Origin: Sapria himalayana
Taxonomy: Eukaryota; Streptophyta; Magnoliopsida; Malpighiales; Rafflesiaceae
Direction: 5' to 3'
DNA: 64,000 bases
Assembly (NCBI GenBank): GCA_029783825.1
Contig: JAREIK010017918.1
Span: 186,001 to 250,000, forward strand
Shown: positions 1 to 12,500 of the stretch, in pieces
How the letters are laid out: the number at the start of each line of letters is the position of its first letter
Numbering within the stretch: the stretch's first letter is position 1
Translations under genes and position numbers: made by a program
The notes under the pieces: generated by a model
The model's input: only the letters and a program-made list of their open reading frames with translations
What the model was told of the DNA's origin: nothing
Database searches by the model: none

Positions 1-2824
1 TATATGCCACTCAGGCAAGAATGCCTAGAGATCGGGCAAATATTATTCATCATCAGAGCAATATTGATCTCTAGCACAAGAAACTTGGTCATGTGAGTGA
101 GAAGGACCTTCAGCTTCTAACTATAAGGAATATCTTATCATTTGACTAAGGATCTTGTCTTGATGAGTATATGGACTACAGGACTAGATATTCATAGATT
201 AGTTATTCATTCTCTTCCACCCTTGAGGAAATCAATATTCTTGATCTAATTCATACCAATTGTCTTCTCTATGTAGAGTAGTACACTTGGTGATGTCCTT
301 TGTTTTTTCATATTCATTGATGATCACTATAAAAAGAAGTGAGCATATACACTAAAAATGAAAGATCAAGTTTTTTTTTATTTTTTGATATTTTCATGCT
401 ATAATTCAGAAAGATACTGGTAGAAAATTGATCTCTATATGTTCTGATAATGGGAAGAATATCAAGGTAGTTTAAAAACTATTGTGTATCCCATTATATT
501 AGACATAAAAAGATACCAGCTAAAATGTCATAATTAAATGGCACTATTAAAAGGATGAACCATACTATTAAGGAGAGAGTTCAAAGCATCTTTTCTCATG
601 CACATCTTCCCAAGGAATTTTGGAGAGAATATATATGTATAACTATTGATGTGATTAACATATGTCTTAATATATGCAAAGCATTCATTTATATTCAAAA
701 AGATGAATGATTTAAATTCAATGATATTGCACGTCCTTGTATCTTCATTGGCTATGGACATGAAGAGATTGGGTATAGATTGTGGGACCTAATTTCCAAA
801 AAGCTTGTTCAAAGTAGAGATGTGAATTTTCTAGAAGACTAATTAATGAATGAGAGTCATTTGAGTAGAGATGAGAGTGATACCATAAATATTCTTATTT
901 ACACATATTCAATATTGGTTATGTCTAGAGATCAATCTAATCAAAAAAGAGGAATTAAGTAGTCACATGATATTTTTGAGTATCAAGATACTATTGATAT
1001 TTCTGAGCCATATGATATACATGATATCTTCGAGCCATGTGATATACCTATTAAGGAGGTGAGAGACCATATTCCAGCTGAAACTAGGTAGGACCTAATA
1101 GTTCATCATGATACATCTCAGTAGATATATTACTTATGCATATATATTACTTATCATATGATATATTACTTATCATTATACATCTCAACTAAAAAAATCA
1201 TCTAGGCCTCATTAGATATCCTCTAGATTTTATGCTTATATATTACTTATGGATATAAGTGAGCTTGAGATCTTAAGTCATCTTTTTTGAGAATAAAGAG
1301 GAATGATTTTGGGTTATGCAGGAATAGATAGAGTCTCTTCACATCAACTAGACTTATGATATGATACTTTTATCGAAAGGAAAGCAGACTTTGAAAAATA
1401 GATGACCTTTTAGACTAAAACCTACTGATGATGACTCTCAACTAAGATATAAGGCTCGGTTAGTAGTCAAAAGGTTTAGTCAAAAGAAAGGAATTATTAT
1501 TTATGATATATTTTCTCTAGTTGTGAATATGTCTTCTATTCAAGTAGGTTTGAGTTTGTTTGCTAACTTAAACTTAGAAATTGATTAATTCGATGTGAAG
1601 AGTGCATTTAAAAGATATGATACTTCTACATGGATTAACATGAGGAATTCATTGTAAGAGGGAAGAAATGTCTTATTTGCAAATTAAATAAAAAGATTAT
1701 ATGATCTTAAACAAGCTTTGGGTAGTGATGCAAGAAATATTATTCATTCATAGAGCCTCATGACTTTCAGCTCATATCTTATGAATACTGTGTATTTTTT
1801 AGTCATCAATTGAGAGATGATAAACTTATATTTTTATTATATACTAATGATATATTAATTATTGATCATAATAGAGCATAAATTGATAGGCTTAAGAAAG
1901 AGTTGGAAAAATTCTTTTATATGATAGACTTAGGCCTAGTCAGACAAATTTTAAGGATGAGTATTATCTAGGATATGCCTTCTAGTCATATCTAGTTATC
2001 TCAAGAATAATACATTAGTAAAATTTGTGAGAGATTTTTAAAGAATGAGGCTAATCGGATTTCAACTTACTTAACTAAATATTTTAAGCTAAGTGTCAAG
2101 CATAGTCTCAAGATTATTGAGGAAAGGAGTGACATGAGTCATGTTCTCTATGCCTCAGCAATTGGAAGTCTTATGTATGATATGGTCTATACTAGACTAG
2201 ATATAGCACATATTGTAAGTGTTATCAGTCTTTATATTTTGAATTCAAAAAGATATCATTGGGCTGAAGTGAAATCTATTCTGAGATACTTGTGAAAAAA
2301 ATTCTCAGCTATCTTTGTGCTTGAGCATGTTAAAACTCATCCTTTTTGGATATATTGATTCTGATATGACCAATGATTTATATTCACATATATCCACCTC
2401 AGATTGTCTTATAACCTTTGGAAGAGGAGTTGTATCCTAACAATCCAAGCTACAAAAGTGAGCAACACTATCCAGTAATGAGGCTAAATTCATTGTAGCT
2501 ACTAAATTTTGCAAATAAATATTATGGATGACAAGGTTTCTTATAGACTTGGATGTGCGACAAGATACATATATTTTATGATGTGATAGTAAGAGTGCTA
2601 TTCATCTCTTTAAGAATTCGACCTTCTATAGTAGGTCGAAGTACATTGATATATGATATTACTAGATATAAGATGTATTAGATAAAACGTTAGTTGTACT
2701 TGAAAAAGTATAAATGAATAAAAATGTCACTGAAATGTTCATACAATTATTATCATAAGCAAAGTTTATTTTTTTAAGTTATGTGCTAGTATATGTTTCC
2801 ATGCCAGGGGTAGAGGGGGAGACA
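1..2824 (+). mobile_element. Ty1/copia polyprotein remnant, 3' two-thirds
   Basis: Degenerate copia pol, with many stops and frameshifts, read on the + strand in family order. At about 60-130 is the GAG-pre-integrase tail (a HVSEK-like stretch). Integrase follows at about 240-840, with the SDNG and HLPKEFW-like motifs and an IFIGYGHEE-like C-terminus. Reverse transcriptase begins near 1370 with YKARLVVK, followed by KKGI, NLEID and DVKSAF. RNase H ends near 2520-2720 with CDSKSAIHLFKNS and an HID-like motif. A purine-rich tract (2811-2823) precedes the 3' LTR. The order gag-IN-RT-RH identifies copia rather than gypsy. It cannot encode a protein. The 5' part lies outside the window. Confidence 0.85.
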
Positions 2825-4190
2825 TGTTGGGTCTACCCAAGTTGGGTAGATTGGTTTTTTTATTTGTCTATTTTATTTTTTTAAGGCATGGAGCTTGATA
2901 GAGCAAATACATGGGATAAAATCCCATGTTCTATTTTTTTGATAAATAAAAAAATAAGTTTTTTTTTTCAAAAAACTTTGCAAAAATGATAAATTTTTTG
3001 TTTTCGCAAAGAGGGCACGTGTGGTGCCCTCTTGGATGGGGGAGTGCCCTTGTTCGATCCTTAGAAAAAGACAAACAAAAAATGGTGTGTGAGATACAAT
3101 GAGGGTGTGTTTTTTTTTTTGCATTGCATTTTTTTTTCTAGCAATGTGTGCATGAAAGACCCTATGCATGGTGCCCTCTAATAATATGCATGAAAAAGAA
3201 GCCCAATGTTTCTATGTGCATGGTGCCCTCTTATACTATGCATGCAAAATATATGGTGCTCGAGATACATTACATTTTCTTTTTATAAACAGAATAGAGT
3301 GTGTGAAAAGTTAGTATGCAATTCTACCACTTCTATTATTTCTAGTTTTGAGTTTTAGAAGTTAAGTCACAAAGTTTCTCTCTGTCTTCTCTACACACAG
3401 GTTTGAATATTACAATATATATATTTATGTTATTGTATTTAAATTGTAATATGTGTTAAATATGTGTATGAATGTGTAATTTATTTTATGTGCATTGTGT
3501 ACAAATTATATGTATAATGATAATGTATTTATAATTTTAGTGCGTATTGTGTGGATGCTGCTAATTTTTGCTTATATCTGTGTGTAAGAGTATATACTGT
3601 AAGAAATTGAAGCTTGAATAACTTTGAAGAATTAAAAACTATGGACATAATCTCTTCTTCGATTTAGAAATAACTATGTCATCACATTATTGATTCCAAG
3701 CAATAGATCTGACAAACTAATCCCATCATCCAAATAATAGCGTGGAAAGAGATCCATAGTATTCATCACAAAATCTCAAGTTTATGTATTTGTACTAATT
3801 TTTAATCTCTATGATTTTATATCATAGACAATTTATTTGGTCTAAAATATAATTTGTGGGTGTAGTATGCTTTATTGGCTTATAGTTTGTGTGAAGAAGT
3901 CTTAAACATATATTATTCATTTTAGCATTTTGGAATTTTCATTTGTACTTAAACTTCATTTGTAACTTAAACTTCATTTGTACTGGATGTATTTTTTAGA
4001 ATTTTCATATGAGGCTTTTCTTCATTTTGGGTTGTTTTTATTTGCTTCCGTTATTTGATTAATCAACCATCATTCTCATTATTTTATACTTTCGAATAAA
4101 CAAATGTCCAAATGTCCTATTCCAACATAAGTGATAATTGTAATTTGGCCATTAATAGTATATTATCATGTTCCATGCTAATATTAGTAG
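2825..4190 (+). repeat. 3' LTR of the copia remnant (copy A)
   Basis: The sequence starts TGTTGGGTCTACCCAA directly after the polypurine tract of the preceding copia element, the expected start of a 3' LTR. It contains short repeats of an ATGCATGGTGCCCTCT-like phrase at about 3010-3240. The right edge is set only by the start of the related copy that follows, so it is approximate. Confidence 0.55.
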
Positions 4191-5130
4191 ATGACTTGTT
4201 TGTGTCTGCCCAATTGGGTAGACCAGTTCTGTTGGGATAACCACATCCAAACATAAAAAAAAACAAATTGAAAGAGATGAGTTGGTTTTTGGTTTTGGGT
4301 TTTCTTTTTATTGCTTGTGTTCTAGTGGCTATCTACCAGTGTGCATGATTTGGTTGCTATTTGTTTGTTTGTATGTTTTCTCCCTTGCTATTTGCCGCGT
4401 GGTCTAGTCTATCTCTCCTTTATTGAAATGCTACATTTTTCATGTTTATCGGTGCACTGGGGTTTCCTCTGTTTTTGGTGCATGTTTGATAAAGTATGAT
4501 AAAGTATGTTTAAATAATATCGTATGTTTTTATGTGTGTGCTCATTTCTTAGCCTTTATAACATATTTCTAGAGATTGGGCACTACTTTTGTTATTGTTT
4601 ATTTGCAAGATTAATTATTACGTGGAATTGGAGCTTTGATAACTTTTAAGGTTCAGAAATCCATTAACGAAATCTTCTCTTCAGTCCAGTAATCGTGATG
4701 CAACTCCGTCATTGATTTCGAGCCATATATTCAATGAACCAATATTATCACCTAAAGAATAATGCTGAAATATGTATGAAACATTCACCTAAAAATCTTA
4801 GATTTATGTATTTATACTATATATTAGATTTTTATGATTTTATATCCTAGAAAATATATTTTAGTCCAAAACATAATTTTGGGCCGTGTTTTATAAATTT
4901 TAATTACGTGTGAATAAACCTTTAATAAATATTATTCAATTTGACACATCTGTATTTAGAATTTGGGTTTTATAGTGTTGGACATTTATATAATTATGAC
5001 ATTTAGGGTTCTTCATGTTTAGGCTATTGATCTTATAGATTTCATTGCTGTGTCAACTAATCGTTATTAGTAATATTGTGTGAATTTGAATAATCATAGT
5101 CCAAATGTCTTACTCTCTAATAGACGTAGT
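4191..5130 (+). repeat. second, diverged LTR copy in tandem (copy B)
   Basis: At 4200-4235 a TCTGCCCAATTGGGTAGACC stretch matches the start of copy A (2830-2860). About 4610-5000 then aligns with 3600-3990 through many short blocks, including 'tttatgtattt' and 'gattttatatc'. Both end with an 'agtccaaatgtc'-like block (about 4100 and 5100). Copy A carries about 360 bp more between the start and the shared block. LTR identity is inferred from copy A. Confidence 0.45.
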
Positions 5131-6184
5131 CATTTCCAGAAGGAATGATCTACACCATAGCCTATGTGTTTTGTGGCATGACCGCATGAAGATACATTGC
5201 TTTGATGAACCCAATCATATCTAAACACATGCATATTGACCGTCACCACAAGTTTGTAGTGATATCATTGAATTAATAAATAACAAAATTTCTCAATTGT
5301 GTTTGGACCCGAGCTTTCATCTCTTGCCATCACTTTATAATGTGATTACGAATTGTTCAATAGTTGTTAATGGTTAAGCTGCATTCATAATCTACTTAAT
5401 CCATTTTGCATCAACAAAGCTCATACATGCAGTTGTAAAATTGTCTAATATACTATTCTTTTATGCTTCCCAAAACATCTATAATGATATACATGTGTAT
5501 GGTCTTGATAAAATCGATAACATTGACATGGATAAAACTTTACAAGATGTTTGCATAAGTTTGAAATATTTTTGGTTTTTGAGCAAGTAATTTTTTTTTC
5601 TATTTATATAGTTAACACCATCATCTATCATTCACCTTTTGAATGTGAGTAAACATGTTGCATGTCAAATTAGAGGACTTGACGGAAGAAGCATGACTAG
5701 AATCTTCTATATTTGATATTTTAGTATTATGATCACCACACTTGAAATTGTTATTGCAGTAATCAACCATGCAGTCAATTCACTTAGTTTCCACTGGAAA
5801 TTGAAAGTATAATCTACAAAACATATTGTAATATTAGTGGAAGTGAGGTCGAATTTCAAATTGGATCAAATTATGTTTTGAACAAGTTCAAACTAGATTT
5901 ATTAGTAACTTGGTTATTTGGTTCTGTTGGTTCAAAATTTTTGACATTCATAAATTTATGATCAACACTCTACAAAACTCTATTTCTTTGTGTTTCATGA
6001 TATGTGAATATTTTTATTTATATCCCAAACAATGCAATGCATATACATTTAAGATTCTTATTTCTTAGTAAATAAAGAAGAAAATAAAAAATAAGAAAAT
6101 TCTTAAATATAAATTTAATTATATTAGATTCTTGGAAAATAAGATCATTACTAAAAAAAATTCGTAAAATTTTCATGAATTAGT
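5131..6184. other. upstream intergenic DNA, no gene seen
   Basis: AT-rich sequence without a long reading frame or recognised repeat, between the LTR copies and the U2AF65 leader. Any distal promoter of U2AF65 would lie here, but no individual element can be named with confidence. Confidence 0.4.
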
Positions 6185-6359
6185 TGGCTAAATAATTTTT
6201 GTGGGTGAGCCGGTGAGGTGTGAGCCTTGTCCTTTTCGTTTTTCCAGAACGTGTGTTTGCTTTTTTGCCCTGGGGGACTCTCTTCTACAAATACAAACAG
6301 GGATCGCTGCCAAGACCCGAGATATTGGGCAAGTGGTCGAGGACAAATCCAATTAAAAG
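6185..6359 (+). promoter_or_regulatory. probable core promoter and 5' leader of U2AF65
   Basis: Base composition rises sharply in GC compared with the flanking DNA, as usual at a plant gene start, and there are pyrimidine-rich runs at about 6225-6290. The sequence before the start codon is AATTAAAAGATGGG, an acceptable plant initiation context. No clear TATA box was identified and the transcription start is not determined. Confidence 0.4.
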
Positions 6360-6503
6360 ATGGGTGATTACGAAGGGGAAAGGTACGAAGCGGACATGAA
6401 TTTTGAAAACAACTATAGTGGAGGCGTATGTTTTTCACCGCAGCCTCGGACAAGTAATTACAGCTACGAGGGCGCAGATGATCACAGTGATTCTAAATCT
6501 CAT
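6360..6503 (+). CDS. U2AF65: U2AF65 exon 1
   Basis: Starts at the ATG after AATTAAAAG and ends in phase 0 at ...KSH, followed by the donor GTAAGT. It encodes the 48-residue N-terminus beginning MGDYEGERYEAD, with a SPQPR motif typical of plant U2AF65. The frame continues past the donor for only 15 codons before a stop, supporting the splice. Confidence 0.88.
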
Positions 6504-9500
6504 GTAAGTCACTGCGGAAATTATCAACTATCACGTACTTTTTCGTAGAATAAGTACATCTAGAAGTTTCAGCTAGTTTATGTTTCTATTGCTAAGGTAC
6601 TTTATTTGGAAGGATCTCATCGACGATGCTTTGAGTTCTATGTAGATTTTTGACTGTTGGCCTGTTTTGAAGGACTTAGCTATATAATGAAATTTGCAGT
6701 GCCCGTAAACCCTAGTTTTGATTTGTACCAAAAAAATAATTTTTTTTTCTATTCTGGATTGCTTGAGTGATTTAATGAATTATACGTGTCTAAAGTTATT
6801 TGTTCATGTTTCTTGGAGCATCTATGATTATGATTGTGAGAAACTAAGATGTTTTTATTATTAAAGTACACTAGTTTAGGAGTACTGAGAACAATATTAG
6901 GTCACTCTTCCAACATGTATTGTAAATAGGTGTATATGTAATATTAGTAGCATGTTTAGCGTATATGGAGAACATCTTAATTTTAGTATTATGGTTCGTG
7001 AGAAGAAATCTAAATATTTAAAATATTAGTTATTTATTATATTTATTTATTATTTAATTGTCTCTATGAATCTTATGGCTAAGATGAAATTAATAAAAAA
7101 TTTATTAAGATGCGAATCCACCTCTATGAACAAGTAAAAGAACTCGAGGGTTTGATTCGTAAAAAATCAACTAACATATTTATATATTATAATATTAGGT
7201 ATGATAGTCATAGTGAAATTTTGAGTATGAACATAAATATTATATTTAGTTATTAAGTAGTAAATAATGAAGTGGTATATGAATTAGGAGTGAATTATTT
7301 TTGTATTTAAATACTGATTACTGCTATATTTTATCACATGATAATATTAAAAATTTTGATATATTGAGTTGGTGAAATCATATGAATTTATCTATTGCGT
7401 GTTATCCTAGATGATACATGATTTATTGATCCTTGGTGGTGCCTATCGTAGTATAACAATTTTTTTTAGTGACTCTGTGAATGTTATTTCATATAAGAGA
7501 TTTATATTATGATAATATATTGTAGAAATATTTTCATGATTGAATGATTATAAAAATTTAAAGATGAGTATTTAGGATAAAGTGAAAATTATTGATAGAC
7601 AATAATTTATGTGATAGCATTGAAGATATTGATGTTAGTGCTAATATCAGAATCATATTTGATGTTTTAAACTAGATTATTGACATAGGCTAAATACCCT
7701 ATTTGTTAGATGTTATGTCTATTTTTTTTTGATGATCTTTTATTTTATTTTAAAATTTTTTTAATTTATATTTTTTATTTGTCATATGATGTTTATGTCA
7801 CAATTTTTAAAAATAAAACATATGTATATTTATTTTATTTAGTCATGGTATTATTGTCTTATTGTTGTTATTCATTTTAATTTATATTTTATTATAGTAC
7901 AATATAATTAAACTTTGATATTTAAATTTTATTTAAAAGTTTTATTTTAAACCTCAAAAATAAAAATAGGTATCGGGTTGCAGTGTGCCATATTGCTGTA
8001 ACCAGCCATAGCACAGCTTATTGGGCACTGCCCATTGTTCATAGCCAATGGGACACACCACATGCCTTTGGGCATACATGTCACAAACTCATTGTTATTA
8101 TTGTCATATGATGTATATGCTATGATTATCAAAATAAAATGCATGTACATTTTTTTTATTTAATATGGTATAATTATCTTGTTGATATTATTCATTTTAA
8201 TGTATATTGCAATACAATATAATTAAACTTTGATATTTAAATTTAATTAAAAGTTTAATTTTAACCCTTAACAATAAAAAATGGTATTGGGTTGCAGTTG
8301 GTGCCACATTGTTGTAACCAGCTATAACACAGCTTATTTGGCACTGCCCATTGCTCACAGCCCATGGGACACACCCATGCCCTTGGCCACACATGTCACA
8401 AGCTCACTGGGTCACTCCTAGTTGGCCTTAGGCCCTTGGAAATGCCAGTTCAGTGACGTGGTAATGTTGTGCTACTGCCAGGTTGACTCGGCATGACTTG
8501 CATGCTCAATTCTAAAGACATGCCATCGGGCCATGTTGTGTTGATCTGAAATGTGATTGTGCTTACATTACACTGACATCCTTTTTTGTGACTTGTCCAG
8601 CACGACACATTTTTTTTGACACTTCTATGTATGTTGTAAAAAATTCTTTATGGTATGTAGCATTTAATAAGGTATATTTTAATAGATTTTTTTTTTCAGT
8701 TTTTACCATTTTTGGTGATTGGTCTTAGAAGATATATATTATACTAATCTTATTTTTTTTTGATGTGGAAGAGGAGATTAATACGTAATGTTAGTCGTAT
8801 GCGTCATTGATTTTGTAATTATTAAAAATGATCAATTAAGTATACTCCAATAGAAATTATTTTTACAAATTAAAATTTCTATGAAATATTTGGGATGTTT
8901 GAGATATTTATTGGGTATTAATGTTGGATACTTGGAAAATATGATATTTTTTTCTCAGATTAGATATATCATGAATATTTTGTTTTATTTCAATATATCA
9001 AGATGTGTATTTGTTGTCTTATCACCTGATCTAAGTATAGAATTGTCAATATTTGTTTGTTTATCAATTGATTCTACTAAATACAAAAGGATCATGAGAA
9101 AATTATGCTATTTAATAGTGATTAAGTCAAATATCTTTTATGTTGTTAGTATATTTAGTTGTTTTTAAAATTATCTCTAATAGCTTCACATGAACATAAT
9201 TTTCTTGATTTTGAGTATGCTAAGAAAGTTCTAGGACATAAAGTTATATCTAGATATCAAAGGTATAACTAGTTAGGTGCATATTCAAATTGTATTTGGA
9301 ATACAACAAACATATAGAAGAAATTTATTGTAAATTTTATATTTTTTTAAAAGTTAATTATCTTTTTAAAAAGTATTAGGTGAACGATAATTATATGCTT
9401 TAATTCAAATGTATAGTATAAAATTATAATTTTAATTAATTGAGAGTTTTAGTAATTTAATTATTTTTTGTTGAAGTTTTATTAATCAATCCAGAGATTG

Positions 9501-12500
9501 ATGATACTTTATTATAACAATTAGATGATTTGATACATCATTTCTAATCATGTGTTTTACTAGCACATGAAGTATATTAAAGTTGATTTTTACTTCATGT
9601 GGGAGAAGATCTAAAACAGATCGATAGTCATTGTCTACGTACTAACTAGTTAGCAAATTGATAATATTATTATGAAGAATTTCACTCCACATGCATTAGC
9701 TTGAGGGGAGGGTGTTGAGGTTTGATTACAATTATATTATTATTTTGCAACATCCAATATGTTAGCTGTTTAAAATCATACATATAGTTGATGTTATATT
9801 TTTCAAAAATAATTTTTGGTAATAAAATTTATTTTATTTTTCTATTTCTTGTCTCTTTTTTGCTCTTTCATCTATTCCCCTTTCTTAAAGTTCACTGTTG
9901 CTGAAATCTTAAATCGGTTACAGAAAAAATATATTTTTTGGTGTGACTCTTGCTACAGTCACTACCAATTATTGCTGCATAAATAACTGCTGCCACTGCC
10001 ATAGCAATTACAAGTGCTGATTTTTGGTTGCTCAGGTCAGTTCCATCAAAAAGAATGAAATATAAACACTAAAACGGTGTCTTTGGTGGGTATCAATTTT
10101 GATTTGAGCTGGGGTGATCTTGTTGGTGCAGTGCCATAACTCAGTTGCTATCATGTTCAATATTATTGTTGCAGAAACTGTTTCAGCCCAGTTACTACTA
10201 TGCCTTAACTCAATTGCAACTGTGCTTTGATCTTGTTACCATACTTAATCAATTTGCTGTAATTTTCTTTGTTTTGCGTTGATATCTGAGCTTGATTGGA
10301 CCTGGTTGCTATAGTGTTTGTTTGATTTGTTGGGAAAATATATTTATTCAGATGAGATTGCATAGACATACAAATTTATTCATGTTATTTTATTTTTGTC
10401 ATTGTTTGGTCCACAAGTGAAAGGCACGTGGAGTATTTATTGGAGGAACAAATAAAAGATGATAATAAATAATGATTGGTTATAAGCAGTATAATTTAAT
10501 AATTTTTAAAATTATGGGGGGTTTTATAATTTTTTAAATTTGGGGGGTTTTATAATTTGGGGAGGGGGGGGGGGGTGTTTATAAACAGAAAATTTATATA
10601 ATTTTAAATACATGATTTTTTAAAATTATATAATTTTTGTCTTATTCCAGTCATATCCGTATATTAATTTTTTTTAAATTTGCCATATCATTATCTTAAT
10701 TTTTTTAATATTTTTCGTATCCACGTATCTTGCTGTGTCGTATCTCTATGTCCTTATCCGTGTACGTGTTTCTTAGACCAGTATCATAACTCTTTTTATT
10801 GTTTGATTTACTCATGCATCTTGAGTTGTTAATCTAGTCATTCATTATATCATTATATAATTTCTAATTTAATTTTGAAGATCATGATGTATGACTAGGA
10901 CTAATATCTCATTCGAGAGAAAATTTAATATGGTTTAATGGTTATTTTTTAAATGCCTACTACTGATTAATTAGTGATATATATATGAATACTCAAAATT
11001 TTAAATTTAATTTCTTATTTTAAGTTTGATGTTTAAGGTATATGATCACCAATTTAAAGGGAGTATTATAGATTAATTTTATTATTTCAATGTATATTGG
11101 ATGTAATATATCTTTTTTTAGTTTTCTTTTTGAATATAATATTTATGCCACATTGTAAATATAGAAAAAATTAAATTTTGGGATTGTCAAATATTGTGAC
11201 ATTATTTCTAATCTAATTTTGAAAATAAGGATATGTGATTAGAAAATTCATAATTTTATTTATGAGAATATGTAACATGTTTAATTATTATTATATATGT
11301 GTATATTATTGATTTGTTATTAGATATATTTATGAATGTCCTCAACATTTTAGATTTATTTTCTTACTTTCAAGTTTAATGTTTGAGATATATATTATCA
11401 ATTTAAAGAGAGTCAAAGATTAATTTTTATTATTTTAGTTTATGTTAGATGTAATTTATGACTTTACACCATATTTTAGCCTATGATTTCTTTGTCTAGT
11501 TTCTTTATGAATATGATAAAGAAAATTATTGACTTAATTTGTCATTTATTTTTTTCTTCATCTTCAACAATAATAAGTGACAAGTTTTTTCTTTAAAGAT
11601 AGGGAAATGAAATTTCAATTAGAGGTGTTAATTAGGCTGGGCGGCTTGGGCCTGACTCGAGGCACAACTTGACTAGGCCATGCCTAGCCGGGCACGACAC
11701 GGTACAAACTCGTGCCTATTTCGAGCTTGCTCACGGCACGGCTTGTGCCGTGCTGTGTCTAGGTCAACTGGGCAACGTGTCGGCCAGACACGGCCTTGCA
11801 CGAGGGCTTGTGGGCATGCATTTTGGTAGGAATTGAATGATGCTTTGATCCAATCCCACCTTGAAGCTCGATGCCCTGATCCAGCCCCACTCTAAAGCTT
11901 GATTCCCAACCCCTAGCCCAATAGATTTGAAATTCTGTTAGGCCCATAACTTGACCTACCTGATTCGAAATTAGAGGTGTCAACCTGGTTGGACCGGCCC
12001 GGTCTGGCACGAGGCACGGTATAATTCGGGCGTGCCTAGGTTGATACGACACGAGAATTTTTTGTGCTTGTGCCTGTGTCATGCCTGTCCACGACACCAA
12101 TCATGTCGTACCATGCCGAGGCCAACTGGGCCTTGTGCCGTCCCTAGCTCGACGTGGTATTGTGGACCATTAGCATGGTACCTCGGCATGAGTCGAGAAG
12201 CTATCCCAACGGTAGAAGTTGAGCCTGATGGGCAAGACTCACTAAGCTCTAAAGTGAAGAAAAATCATGGTGGCGCTGTAGTTTGATGGCATGTGCCAAA
12301 ATCTTAATTTTTTATAAAATTAGGCACGGCACGGTAGCATGGTCGGGCTGACTCGGTGTGTCCCATTTGACACATCTACTCGGGATCATTTTCTCCTGCC
12401 CCAATGGACAAGCTTGATTATTTCAAAAGCCGAAGCTTCTGGAACTAACGATCATTTGGATTGGGTTGATGTTCGAATCAATCCAACAGTTCAAAAAAAA

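Noticed and set aside
6151..6453. A 100-residue minus-strand frame over the U2AF65 leader
   Set aside because: Antisense shadow of the leader and exon 1; no recognisable motif.
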